A stretch of DNA of 64,000 nt from Neofusicoccum parvum. Taxonomy: Eukaryota; Ascomycota; Dothideomycetes; Botryosphaeriales; Botryosphaeriaceae. Shown here one piece after another: positions 10,789 to 21,782 of this stretch (position 1 is the first letter of the stretch; each line of letters starts with the position of its first letter). Below the pieces are notes generated by a model. It did not search any database and was not told the origin of the DNA. It saw only the letters and a program-made list of their open reading frames with translations. Made by a program: the position numbers and the translations under genes. The DNA lies in the NCBI GenBank assembly GCA_020912385.1, contig CP087216.1:620001-684000 (forward strand), given 5' to 3'.

Positions 10789-12197
10789 TTAGGGCAACAG
10801 GGAACTCGTACACATTGTGACATTACGGTTGTCGTCGTCGTCGTTCGGAGCTTTAGCCTTGACACCCTCCGGAATTTCGATTATGGCAGTAACGCAGGAA
10901 ACGGCGAGATCATTGGTCTTACCAAAGACGATCTGGCCGATCTTTGTAGCCTTGGAATTATAAGCAACAGAGGGATTCTTGTAGGACTGCGGAGTGCAGA
11001 GCTGGTTATCAGGAGAGCTTTCCAAAGGATGGCCAGTCTGTTCCTTTCCGCTGAAGAAAGTCCAAAAGGACCCGGAGCGGTACTTCAACCGGTTCAGGAC
11101 CTTTTCGACGCGGGTGCCTCCGCCTATCGGTTCACCATGGTCCATTTTGGTATTCTCAGTGAGAGATTCGTCCTGGTGTTGCCTGCAGCTGTCCACGACG
11201 GCGTCAAGCTTCTTCTTCACATACGAGAAGGCGTCTAGTATCCTATCGTCTGCTAAGCGCTCGGAGATTAACGAATTGGTTGGAAGTGCCTGCTGGAGGA
11301 GCTCGATCTTGGAAATCATATCCTTTAGATCTCCGACGCAATCCGCGAGCTGTTCTACTGTCACAAATTGCGACGACTGAGCAGCTGCTGTTCCATATGT
11401 AGGCGTGTCGTTCTTCCGCGCGGCTAGGATGACGTGGTCTCTGCTTGGCTCAAAGGTGGCGGGGTTCGCTACAAGTATGTGGTTGTTGAAGGCTTGTAGT
11501 ATAGTTTCTTCCTGGGCCATCGGAGGTCCATCGGTATCTTTCACTGAGGCCATCTCGACTTGGCTGGGTTCTGCCATCGTACCACTTTCCTGGGTGCTGT
11601 GGGCCTCCCGGTGTGTGGGAGAGATGCTGTGATTCTCAACCGACACAGCTTTGGCAAGTTCAACCTCCTCTTCTTGTTTGGCATTGTCTTTTTGTGTTGC
11701 CTCTTGCACCCGCTTTTCTGCCTCAGCTTTCAGGCGTAAGTACTCTTCGGCTTGTCTCCTCAGCTCTAGGTCTGTACGCATTTCTTTTCAGTTGCAGAAT
11801 AAGCATCAACAGCATCAAAGTACTCTTGTAGCATTTCCAGGCCGTCGCTGAGCTTTCTCAAAATTTCGGCCCTGAATGGGAATGAAATACCATTGTACTT
11901 CTCCGCTTTCTCGATTTCCTCCTTTATCTCTTCAAAGGATTCTCTGCATTTCTGAATAGCCTCCATAGCAGCTGCCACAGCAGTCGGTTTGGCTGGAGCA
12001 ACGACGTCTTGTTTGTTGAACATAGAATCCACTTCTTTAACTGTTTGTGCCGTAAGGGTGATGTTGTCGGAAATGTGTTTAAGGTCTTGTCTGGCCGTTG
12101 TGACGTCTTTTACATAGCTTGCGATGTTTTTGGTAAGCGTGACGCTCAGGTCTGCGACGTTGATCGCAAATGCTACAACCCCGAAGGTCTCAGCCAT
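10789..12197 (-). pseudogene. HeLo-like/STAND N-terminal-type protein, interrupted by a frameshift
   Basis: The 5' frame (12197-11766, 143 residues) starts MAETFGVVAFAINVADLSV, which resembles the helical N-terminal domain of fungal STAND/NLR-like proteins (HeLo-like, Pfam Helo_like_N type). It continues as amphipathic helices to ATEKK and then hits a stop. The 3' frame (11781-10789) continues as a coiled coil (RRQAEEYLRLKAEAEKR), a Ser/Thr/Gln-rich middle and a final domain with IGQIVFGKTNDLAVS. The two overlap around the A-rich run near 11779; one extra base there would join them. I found no phase-compatible intron that keeps both helices. It may be a recent pseudogene, an assembly indel, or two proteins. 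No nucleotide-binding domain is encoded, so it is not a full NLR. A role in allorecognition is only inference. Confidence 0.6.
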
Positions 12198-13809
12198 GAT
12201 GGGCTGGGTACGATGTAGCTTAGGGAGGAAATTGGAAGAGGAGTAGGGTGTAGAGGACTTTGAGAAAGTAAAATGATCATACAAGGTGTTACAGAAGTAG
12301 CCTTTCCCGTGCCGCTGGGTATATCCATGCAGATTCTTTTTTTCAGACACGTTAAAGCTGAAAGTAAACAACGGATTGCAGATTGCGGGGGAACAAATCT
12401 TCATCCTGACCCCGCTCTTGCCAACACATTTCAGTCTCACAGAAACAACAAGAGCAAGCCCATACTCAATGAGGCTCGCGTTGCCACTGATATAGCGTGG
12501 AAAAAGAGGAGCCAAAGTGAGGGCTAGAAAGTGCATGCGAACGGATAATATTTCCTTCTCGGAGAATATGCCCCAGGAGACACTTCTTTACCAAGGGAGC
12601 AAAGGTGAGATCTCGCCATGGCACCTAAATAGGATGCAAAATGTCGACCTGAGCTCCGATGGAGGCTCGGGCTGTTTTTATCCTCCGACGCACGGCGCCA
12701 CGGCCATTCTCCACCGGTCAACACCACAGATAGGCAGACGCGCCAAGACAAAGGCTCTGTCAAAGCTCTCATTGGATGAAAAATGCCGACCTCGGCTCCG
12801 AAGAATAGTTCCGAAGGAGGCTGAGGCTGAATTTGTCCTGCAACACGCTCGCCGAATCCCAACTCGGCCTCACCACACGGCAGGCGGGGGCGGATCGGGC
12901 CGAAGCGCTGGGCTACGGATCCGAAACACCCGCCCCACAGCAAGCGGTCTCGTCCGACGAAGAAATGGAAGTGGAAAGCGAGCCACCACAAGCAACTCTC
13001 ACTCCAGGACCATCGGGCAGAGGCCCGGTAGCCGCAGCTGATCGGAATCGAAAGGAAGCCAGCACAAGAGGAACACGCTCGCCTCATGCAGTGTTGATGC
13101 GCAATGATGCTTTGATGTCCAGTGGACAAGCTGTCAAAGGGCTGTGAAACGTAACCTTGTGTCGTATTGTCAACCACATTGGCCCGTAATCACGTGTTTT
13201 GTTTGCTTTTGCTTATACACGCGTTCTTTCTTTACTTTTTGCCGCACCATACACTTACCCCTACACACCTCATTTACCCCGATTATGCGTATTTCCGTAA
13301 ATCCGATCATTACACGTATATAGCAGACCTCAGTAGCAACAATGAGAAAACCAGCGGTGTCTTACTTTCTCGCGCCTTCGACACGTATCTTTCTCTGCTT
13401 GTTTAGTAATATCGTAACTGATGGTATTGCTGAAAGAGATCTTCAAGGTATTGAAATCTTTAGTGGTGATTTGGTAGTCATATCGTATGTTAGATTAGAA
13501 GTTTCGTTATGATTGCCGAATTTGTGGAAACAGTATGTTATGAATAGTTTGATGGACGCCCTCGTTGTGAATGATGGTATTCTTGACCTCGCTTTTAGTT
13601 AATTGTGAGGAGTAGTGTTGGCGCTAACCGTTGTAGAAAATAACGATAAAATGATCAAGCAATGGATATATTTGTTTTAAGACACACTGGTATACGTAAA
13701 AATTGAAGTCAGCAAATTAAGCTGTGGTATAATGTACAATCTACTCTAATTCTCACCATGAAAACGCCATCGCTCAAACTTCCTCCTCAATTACTTCAGA
13801 ACCACCACC
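12198..13809. other. Intergenic; AT-rich half and an imperfect repeat
   Basis: Positions 12632-12659 and 12774-12801 share an imperfect 28-nt sequence (GGATG-AAAATG-CGACCT-CTCCGA) in the same orientation. On plus, 12833-13147 is an open acidic frame (SSDEEMEVESEPP) without ATG context or known domain, possibly a remnant. From about 13160 to 13750 the DNA is clearly AT-rich compared with the genes around it, and no gene is visible. Confidence 0.4.
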
Positions 13810-15279
13810 TCAAACCGAAAACACCCTCCTCAGCGTCCCCTCGAACGGCACCGGCGCGCTGGGGAAATACTCCGTATGCTGGCGGGACAGACCCTCGGCC
13901 GCAACGAACCCACCCATCTCACCACCGCCAGTCGCCGTGCCCGGAGAAGAAAGCCCCCTGTCCTTCTCCCACGCATCCTTCTTCTTCCCCAGCTCCTCCT
14001 CCTTCGCCGCCACATCAGCCGCGTGGGCCTCAGCCGCCTTCCGACACCTCCACCTCATGGCGAAGCACGCGGCCGGGGCCAAGACGACCCACCAGGCGAA
14101 CAGGATGGGCAGGGCGCGGTAGAGGCGGTTGACGGCGCCGCCGGACCAGATGGTGACGAGGACGGTCCAGACCTCGTGGGCGGGCAGGGCGTAGGCCCAG
14201 CGGTAGAAGCCGGGGCAGAGCTCGAAGGGCATGATGACGCTGGTGACGTTGGCGATGACCCAGGAGAGCACGAAGAAGGAGATGAAGGACATGGGGATGA
14301 AGGTCGTGGCCACGTCGAAGACGAGGAAGTTGACGTGCTGGTACAGCCACAGGATCATCCACACCAGGAAGAAGACGCTGGTCGGCTGCTGCCAGGACTC
14401 CTTGAACGCCCATAGGTAGGCTGACATGCAGAGCGAGCCGATGAAGGTGTAGGTGAAGGAGAGGGTGAGGCGGACGAGCCCGTTTTGGATGACCGGGATG
14501 TGCGAGTACAGCTGGAGGCTGGAGGCGATGCCGTTGACGGCCATGAGGAAGAAGAACTGCATGATGATGGCCATGACCATGGGGATGGTGTTGTAGATTG
14601 TCTTTGTGGACTGCGGGGACGGCTTGATGTTGATGGAGGAGGCCTGGATGGGGTTGAGGTATGCGGACACGGCGGCGGAGTCGGTCTGGGAGAGGGTGGA
14701 GAGCGCCTGGGTGCCGTTGAGGCGCGTGTAGACGACGCGGGCGACGCCGACGAGGGTTTCGAGGTTGCCTTTGATGGTGCCGGCGGCGACGGAGGCGTAG
14801 CGGATCTCGTTCCAGACGTAAGTGATGGCTGCGCTCGAGTTGTACGTCTCGGCGGCCGAGCCGCCCTGGAGCGCGGCAGACAGCCGGTCTGATGCGCCGG
14901 CGTGCGTGTACACGGCGGCCCAGTAGTCGCCTCGCCGGACGGCTGCGACCACGTCTGAGACGTCTTCGTAGTCTGTCGCGTTCCTCACCACGATCGAGGG
15001 GAAAGAGGGCGCGTTCAGGCTTTCCCCAGCCTCGGTGAGACTCTGGCCAATTACACCGCCGTCATAGTCGACGCTGAGGACGTTCAGATTGTGGATCCGC
15101 GTGCTCTGTCTGTAGACGGAGCCGAAGAGGTAGGAGAGCACGACCAGGAAGAGGACCTGGATCAGCACGAAGGTCGACCCGACTGCGATGCCGAACTGCT
15201 TCTTCCGGCCGCGCCAGAACTCCTTCTCCACGAAGGTGTTGGTGGTTGAGGACTTGCTGATGCGGTCACCTGGAGCCAT
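13810..15279 (-). CDS. SNG1/DUF3533 family membrane protein
   Basis: A single-exon 489-residue membrane protein. One transmembrane helix lies near residues 30-52, a large extracytoplasmic region with NxS/T sites follows (about 53-215), then a cluster of about five helices (~230-410). The C-terminal tail is charged and predicted cytoplasmic. This ABC2-like layout matches the yeast nitrosoguanidine-resistance protein SNG1 (DUF3533), implicated in drug tolerance and plasma-membrane lipid asymmetry. Motifs such as KTIYNTIPMVMAIIMQFFFLMAVNG and the late W-rich segments fit the family. The start at 15279 precedes a basic stretch and the first helix. Substrate unknown. Confidence 0.8.
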   Translation of the reverse strand: MAPGDRISKSSTTNTFVEKEFWRGRKKQFGIAVGSTFVLIQVLFLVVLSYLFGSVYRQSTRIHNLNVLSVDYDGGVIGQSLTEAGESLNAPSFPSIVVRNATDYEDVSDVVAAVRRGDYWAAVYTHAGASDRLSAALQGGSAAETYNSSAAITYVWNEIRYASVAAGTIKGNLETLVGVARVVYTRLNGTQALSTLSQTDSAAVSAYLNPIQASSINIKPSPQSTKTIYNTIPMVMAIIMQFFFLMAVNGIASSLQLYSHIPVIQNGLVRLTLSFTYTFIGSLCMSAYLWAFKESWQQPTSVFFLVWMILWLYQHVNFLVFDVATTFIPMSFISFFVLSWVIANVTSVIMPFELCPGFYRWAYALPAHEVWTVLVTIWSGGAVNRLYRALPILFAWWVVLAPAACFAMRWRCRKAAEAHAADVAAKEEELGKKKDAWEKDRGLSSPGTATGGGEMGGFVAAEGLSRQHTEYFPSAPVPFEGTLRRVFSV

Positions 15280-15956
15280 GGCGAAGGCTGCTGGGAGGGA
15301 AACGAGAAGGGAGGAAGCTGCTGGTTCTCTGGCGGCCTTGGTGGTGAGGCCCGGCCGTGCTTTTGTTCAAGCTGGGCCGTCCACTTCCCGGGCCACCTTA
15401 CAGCGGAGCCCCGTCGAGCACTAATGCCGCTCCCTTAACACCGGCAACACGCCCAATGGACGAGAAACACGAGATGGAGCCTGATGCGCTAGGACGAGAT
15501 CATCTGCTGCGTTCCAGATCTCGTTGCCATTTGCGGGTGCTATGACCCCCTCGAACGGGGTACCACCGGATAGCCCCGGCCGCCAGTGGAGGGCTGGCTC
15601 GGTTGCTCCTGGGAAGCGAATGTAGCTTAAAAACAGGGACCGGGTGGCGTCGACGGGTCCTGTGGCTTGTGGATCGGCCCTGCAGCTCCAGCTCGGCCTT
15701 GCGTGTCGGCCGAAGTCTCCTGCAGACCGAGCACCGACGACGGTGTCCGCGGAACGAAGCTGCACCCGGGCGCCGGGACGTCGGGTTCCTTGGCTGCGGG
15801 GAATTTTCCGATCAGGTATTATTTGCTATTCAAGGTATCTCGAGAAGTGTTGAAAGGGGATTAGCTCAGCCCTGTCGGAGGGCTGCATGCACCACACCAC
15901 CACCGCCCAAACCACGCGTATCCACACCCCGCCGCCACGACCCCACCCAGCCAACC
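15280..15956. other. Promoter region of the SNG1-like gene
   Basis: Stretch between the SNG1-like start and the end of the upstream UGT gene, both on the minus strand. I see no additional gene or clear element. Confidence 0.4.
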
Positions 15957-18717
15957 TCACCTGCTCGCCTTCCTGCCCCTCTCCAAGCCCTCCCACCGCC
16001 TCAACACCTCCTCCTCAAACACGTCCCCGCCGCCCCCCTCCGTCACGTCCTGCAGCTCCCTCACGCCCTGCAACACCCTCCTCACCACAATCCCCCTCAC
16101 ACTCTCATGCCCACCCGCCTCCTCGCACGCCCTCCGCACCCTCGCCCTCACCTCCTCGCTCCCCACACCCACCGGCACATCCATCCACCCCTTCCCTCGC
16201 CTCTCGCCCACCCACGCGCTGACCTGCCTCTCCACGCCCTTCAGCCCGTACCCCAGCGGGCCCGTCACGGCCGCCCCGGTCTTGAACACCAGCCCGCCGA
16301 CGCCCTGCGCCACGCCCCTGGCCACGCCCTTCGCGCGCGCCCGCCCTCTCCCCTTGCCCTCCTTGCCCTCCGCCGCCCGCCACCCCAGCCACGGCAGCAC
16401 CACCACGCCCGTCGCCGCGTCGCACAGCCCGCAGGCCAGCGCGGCGGCCCCGGCGGCCGCCCCGCTGCGTGCGTCGGTGATGGGGGCGCGCACCCGCACT
16501 GTCGGGTCGCGCAGCAGGATCGACGGCGCGTTGTGGAAGCCGTTGGCTACGTTGTAGAGCACGGCGACGGGCGCGCGGAGGCTGATGGTTAGGGCGTCGG
16601 TGGCGAGGGCGGCGAGGGCGGGGCCGAGCTTGTGCGGGTGGTGGCGGTGGTTGCGGCGGCGGAAGGAGGAGATTTTGAGGGCGCTGGGGTGGGGGGTGGG
16701 GAGCGAGGAGGTGGAGGAGGAGTCGGAGTCGGAGGAGAGGTCTTTGGTGGTGGGCGGGAGGCGGGTGTGGGTGGGGATGGTGGTCGAGGTCGAGGTGGAA
16801 GTGGAGGTGGAGGGGGTGGGTTTGGAGGCTGGGGGAGGGGCGGAGCGGAGCGCCTTGGTGAAGTCGCTGAGGATCATCTGGTAGGCGCGGGCCCAGCCAG
16901 TGAGGGAGCCGATGAGGCCGCCGATGGGGTCGGGCGGCCCTTCTTCGACGTACCAGCGCTTGTGCCGGACGCTGTGGTGCTGTTAGTTCCGGGGCTTCCG
17001 TGTCAAGGGGGACGCCACTTACAGGGTCAGGTCGCGAGGCTCGATGAGGCCTTGTTTGACGAGGACGACGGTGGCTATCGCGCTCAGCTGGACTCCAGTC
17101 TCCCGCACCTTCCACACGGCGACTCTGTCTGGGCAAACCGCGCACGCCATCCCGCGCATCTGCGGCATGGATTGGAACGTCTCCGCCGCCTTCGCAGGCC
17201 CGTCCTCGCCGTGGATCTTGGCTGCCAGCTCCTTCGCTCGGACCTGCATCTCCGGCTTCAGCGCTTCCGTGATGTTGTGCGCGAGCTTCTCGGCGGTCAG
17301 TTTCTTGAAGTGGACCGGCTCCGGTCCGGCGCCTGCCCGGTTCACCATGCTCGCCCACCACGGCTGGTCTCCGAAGAACGGCACGATCACCGTCGGTTTG
17401 CCTAACGCGATGCCTATCGCAGTCGTTCCGGCGCCTCCGTGGTGGACGACGGCTGACACCCGAGGGAACAGCCAGTCGTGCGGAACGTTTCCGAGGAGGA
17501 ACACGTTGTCTGGCGGAGCCGACCCGCCCATGTTGCCCCATCCCCTGGACACGAGTGCTCGCACTAGATTTGAGTTAGCTTCCAGTGGGAACCCAGGAAT
17601 CTCAGGAGAACTTACCACCCGATATTTTCACCGCTTCGAGGACCATGTCAGTGAGGCGCTGGGCATCGTCAACGACGATAGATCCAAATCCGATGTAGAC
17701 CGGTGGTGGGCCGGCGTCGAGAAAGGCCTGCAGCTCCGGTGGTGGGGTGAAAGATGACGCTAGAGACAAGAAGAAGAAGCCGCTGATGTTGATGTGCGGC
17801 CCCCAGTCAGGTGGCTTCGGTATCAGGGCTTCGGACCAGCAGTAGGTAAAAGGCACCTCGAGACGGGGAATTAGGAGGTGGCCCCAAAGCGGACTCAAAG
17901 GCTCCAGATCCAGGGTGCGCACGCGGAAGCGGTTGATCAGATCGGAGAGGCCCTCCCATGTCAGCATCTCTATCTCATAGTACGACGTCCAGTTGGCGAC
18001 TTTGCGGCTGGCTTTGTTGGACTGAAGGTTGGCCAGCGGATGCGGGAAGGCGCCTGTCGGGGACCAGGGCATGGTGAACATAAGGTGGAGCGGTATTGAG
18101 AGCCTCTCGGCAATGTGGATGTGGGCGTAGCTGGGCGGGTTTGCGATGATTGCGTCTGCAACGAACGGGACATCATCCTCGTCGCCGGCCTCGGTGCAGC
18201 CCTTCCATGCGCCATGCAGCATTTCGGCGATCTCTTTCCTCCTCATCCCCACGTCGCCCGCTTTCATTGACGCCAACGAGGGCAGAATCGAGGGGTTCCT
18301 GACCATGTAGGCCATCAGCTTCTCCGGGTCGCCGCCCATGGAATAGAACTCGACCCCGTTTTCCTCGACGAAGGTCTTGAAGTTTGGGTGAGTGACTATG
18401 CGGACGCGATGGGAGTACGGCGGGCTCTGCAGCACCTTGGCCAGAGCGATGAAAGGCTGGACATCTCCTCGGGACCCGGTAATGAGAATGGCGATGTTCA
18501 TGCGCGGGACGTGTGCAAAGTCGACAAGCGCCTTCTCCTCGGGAATCATCCGCTGCCTGCTCAGCGGCCATTGCCACTGCGCCGACTTTCTCTTTCTAAA
18601 AGGGCTTTCTGCCTTGAAGGCAAGCCGCAGCTTGCCGTGGATATCGATATCCACGCGGCCGTCATCTTGGAGGACGCTGACAGCAGAGGCGCGGCGGGGG
18701 TGCAGCGTCGGATGCAT
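15957..18717 (-). CDS. Sterol-glucosyltransferase-like UDP-glycosyltransferase
   Basis: Exons 18717-17616, 17563-17023 and 16971-15957 join in phase to 885 residues. After a DGRVDIDIHGKLRL lead comes the N-terminal Rossmann domain of the glycosyltransferase-28/sterol UGT type (ITGSRGDVQPFIALAKVL, near residue 75). The C-terminal donor-binding domain has HHGGAGTTAIGIALGKPT near residue 405 followed by PFFGDQPWW. These are hallmarks of fungal sterol 3-beta-glucosyltransferases, which transfer glucose from UDP-glucose to sterols at membranes. The GRAM and PH domains of Atg26 are absent, so it is the short soluble-type paralogue and the acceptor may differ. Exon 3 adds a Ser/Pro/Thr-rich linker and an Ala/Gly/Val-rich tail. 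Introns are 52 and 51 nt. Confidence 0.88.
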
Positions 18718-19319
18718 GGTGGGAGTGGAGACGAGGGGCTGTGGAGGGCACCAGAGTCAAGGGAAGACAGAGGCCGGGCGTGGCTGGGACAGGGCGCCGA
18801 CGGCGACGGATGCAGCCAGAGAAGACACCAAAATGCGGCTGGCGGCGTGGTGCCGCGGCTCGGGCTGAAGACAGGCCGTTGGCGTAGGGCGCCGCGCCCT
18901 GGAGAGGCGGCTTGTTCACATGCATCTAGTGCGCCTCTGGAGCGAGCCCGCCGGCCGAACGCACCCGCCGCTTGCCGCCCGCATCCGACCGCATTCGGTC
19001 CCAAATGAGCAGTGCTTGGCGAGGCGCTGCGCAGGTTGTGAAATTGCAATTGTGCCTCGCACGGCCCGGCCGGCTGCTCGACGGCCGTGGAGTCCGATTG
19101 CTCCAGCCTGCGCTCGAGTCCAGCGCTAGCAGAATCGCCGGTCCGCGCTCAGATAAGAACGAGGCGATCATGGAGAACATGGACCCGTTGATCGTCCACG
19201 CGACGGCCTTTCGCCTTGTTGAAATTAATTCCAGCGCGGGCTCGTCCAGGCCGCTCCATTGAACGAGCATCCCAGAGCACCTGTCAATTTCTCTCGCGCC
19301 CTCGTTCTGGCTGGCACCC
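18718..19319. promoter_or_regulatory. Divergent promoter between UGT and DUF2985 genes
   Basis: About 600 bp separate the two divergent start codons. The stretch is GC-rich; I see no canonical TATA box. Frames across it are shadows. Confidence 0.35.
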
Positions 19320-20318
19320 GTGCCACCACCATCACCACCATCCATGTCTTCTCCAATACCGGACGACAAACAGGCCTCCGACAATGTCATCGGGAGGCTG
19401 CGGTCGGGGTCGGTGTCTGTGGCGCGGGAGCTGCTGCAGTACAACCCGCAGCTTGGGATGTGGGCCGCCACAGGCACCGCCGTCGCCCACGCTCCAAACC
19501 TCACAGACCTGCGCCAAGACGACGTTGGATTCGACGCCCACGGCCACAGTGCGCGCGAGGCAGACACGGCCACCCTGTACGCCGTGCAAACGCCCATCGA
19601 AGCCGCAGCGGAAGAACCAGCCGCTGAGCCCAAGGTTCCATGGACCACCGTCGTCAGGCGCGGCTTCATTGCCGCCGGCAAGTTCGTCATCACTCCCACC
19701 GGCTTCTTGATCACCATCTACGGCCTCAACGTGGTGGCCTGGGGCGCCATGCTGTTCTTCCTGCTCCTCAAGGCCGCGCCGGCCATGAACCACCCCGACA
19801 ACGGCGACGCCGACTCGTCCCCGCGCAAGATCTGGATCGAAATCGACTCGCAGATCCTGAACGCGCTGTTCTGCCTCACGGCGTGGGGCCTTGCGCCGTG
19901 GCGGTTCCGCGACCTGTGGTTCATCGCCGCCTTCCGCTGGGGCGTCGGGCCAGAGCGAGGCCGAGTCGGGCTGCGCAAGCTGGCCGGCCAGAACGCCAGC
20001 TGGTTCCGGCTGCGCGACGAGGACCGCGCCGCAGACGCCGGCGAGAAGAGAACCACGTCGGGCACGCTCGCGCCGGCAACGGCGTACTGGAAGCTGGATT
20101 TCGTGGTCTGGATGTACGTGCTCAACACGCTGCTGCAGGTGGGCATGGCCTTTATGATGTGGCACTACAACCGCATCGACCGGCCGTCGTGGGGCGCGGG
20201 TCTGTTCATCGGGCTGGGCTGCGGGGTGAGCCTGCTCGCGGGCATCATGTGCTGGTGGGAGGGGCGGAAGATCAAGCTGATCGAGGGGCCGAAGCTGGTC
20301 GAGAAGGACGCGCTGTAG
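19320..20318 (+). CDS. DUF2985 family integral membrane protein
   Basis: Single exon, 332 residues (or 324 from the ATG at 19344). The N-terminal ~110 residues are hydrophilic. The rest holds about four transmembrane helices: near residues 128-152, 180-202, 262-285 and 290-312. The segment SQILNALFCLTAWGLAPWRFRDLW between the first helices is the signature I associate with the fungal DUF2985 family; a family function is not known. It ends in a short charged tail. It is divergent from the UGT gene, and the mevalonate decarboxylase gene follows after ~210 bp on the same strand. Confidence 0.75.
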   Translation: MPPPSPPSMSSPIPDDKQASDNVIGRLRSGSVSVARELLQYNPQLGMWAATGTAVAHAPNLTDLRQDDVGFDAHGHSAREADTATLYAVQTPIEAAAEEPAAEPKVPWTTVVRRGFIAAGKFVITPTGFLITIYGLNVVAWGAMLFFLLLKAAPAMNHPDNGDADSSPRKIWIEIDSQILNALFCLTAWGLAPWRFRDLWFIAAFRWGVGPERGRVGLRKLAGQNASWFRLRDEDRAADAGEKRTTSGTLAPATAYWKLDFVVWMYVLNTLLQVGMAFMMWHYNRIDRPSWGAGLFIGLGCGVSLLAGIMCWWEGRKIKLIEGPKLVEKDAL

Positions 20319-20531
20319 AGCTGCAGTCGATAGCAATGAAGAGTGATTAGAGCCCTGGCACGTGTCTGGGATGGGCCTTGCGGGCTGGCCCCTGCGCCGA
20401 CCCTGGCGTTCGGCGCGTTCCTGTGCTGGCGCTGCGGCAGGCTGCTGCTGGCGCTGCTGCCCCTCCCATAATCCAACCCACACCGCTCAGCCTCGTGCTC
20501 TCCTCCCCGTAACCAACCCTCCGCCGCAGCA

Positions 20532-21782
20532 ATGGCCGACTCCCAAGTCTACAGAGCGAGCACCACCGCCCCGGTGAACATCGCCGTCATCAAGTCCGCC
20601 CCACGTCCCCCGCCTCCGCGCCATTGACACTCACCACAGCCCCTCAAACACAGATACTGGGGCAAGCGCGACCCCAAGCTCAACCTGCCCACCAACTCGT
20701 CGCTCTCCGTCACCCTCGCCCAGTCCGACCTGCGCACCCACACCACCGCCGCCTGCTCGCCCGCCTTCCCCGCCGGCGACTCGCTGCTGCTCAATGGCGC
20801 CGACCAGGACGTGTCGGGCGCCCGCACCCAGGCCTGCTTCCGCGAGCTGCGCGCCCTGCGCGCCGCCCTCGAAGCCGCCGACCCCACCGCCCCCAAACTC
20901 TCGACGTACGCGCTGCACGTCGTGTCGGAAAACAACTTCCCCACGGCGGCCGGCCTGGCCAGCAGCGCCGCCGGCTTCGCGGCGCTGGTGCGCGCCATCG
21001 CCGACCTGTACCAGCTGCCGGCGTCGCCGACCGAGCTGTCGCGCATCGCGCGCCAGGGCTCGGGCTCGGCGTGCCGCAGCCTGTTCGGCGGGTACGTGGG
21101 GTGGGAGAAGGGCGCCGCCGCCGACGGCAGCGACAGCCTGGCGTACGAGGTGGCGCCGGCGGCGCACTGGCCGGACATGCGCGCCGCGGTGCTGGTGGTC
21201 AGCGCCGCGAAGAAGGGCGTCAGCAGCACGACCGGCATGCAAACCACCGTCGCCACCAGCAGCCTGTTCGCGGCTCGCGCCAACGAGACGGTGCCCCTGC
21301 GCATGCGCCAGATGGAGGAGGCCATCCGTGCCCGCGACTTCGCCGCCTTCGCTCGTCTGACGATGAAGGATAGCAATAGCTTTCACGCCACTTGCCTCGA
21401 CACCGAGCCGCCCATCTTCTACATGAACGACGTGTCGCGCGCTGCGATCAAGGCCGTGGAGTACATCAACGAGGCTGCGGGCAGGATTGTGGCCGCCTAC
21501 ACGTTTGACGCCGGCCCGAATGCGGTCGTCTACTATCTGGAGGAGAACGAGAAGGAGGTTGCGGGGCTGTTCAAGGCGCTGCTGGGCGAGAAGGAGGGCT
21601 GGGAGAGCAAGAGGGGTGCCGCTGTGCAGGCGAATGCGGAGGCCGTGTCGAAGATCGACGAGAAGACGGCTGCGGCGCTCAAGGACGGCGTCAGCAGGGT
21701 CATCCTGACTGGTGTCGGCGAGGGCCCGATCAGCGTGACGGAGCACCTCGTTGACGAGAAAGGTCAAGCCGTCACGGCGTGA
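20532..21782 (+). CDS. MVD1: Diphosphomevalonate decarboxylase
   Basis: Catalyses ATP-dependent decarboxylation of mevalonate diphosphate to isopentenyl diphosphate, the last step of the mevalonate pathway feeding sterols. Exons 20532-20593 and 20654-21782 give 396 residues, the normal length. Key motifs: the N-terminal TAPVNIAVIKYWGKRD, the GHMP-kinase ATP loop PTAAGLASSAAG near residue 116, SGSACRSLFGG, and FDAGPNA with the catalytic Asp near residue 305. The intron falls inside the IK-YWGK codon block. Its donor is GTCCGC, unusually weak, but the acceptor and the conserved protein across the junction leave little doubt. Cytosolic/peroxisomal; a housekeeping gene. Confidence 0.95.

Noticed and set aside
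12833..13147. Acidic plus-strand frame as a gene
   Set aside because: No proper start, no domain, and an antisense frame of 217 codons covers the same DNA; coding status cannot be supported.
16105..17541. 478-codon frame inside the UGT gene
   Set aside because: It runs across two verified introns and has a composition-driven Arg/Pro/His sequence; the UGT motifs are in another frame.
19332..21767. Long minus-strand frames opposite the DUF2985 and MVD genes
   Set aside because: Both plus-strand genes have clear protein signatures; the antisense frames are Gly/Arg/Gln-rich mirrors.
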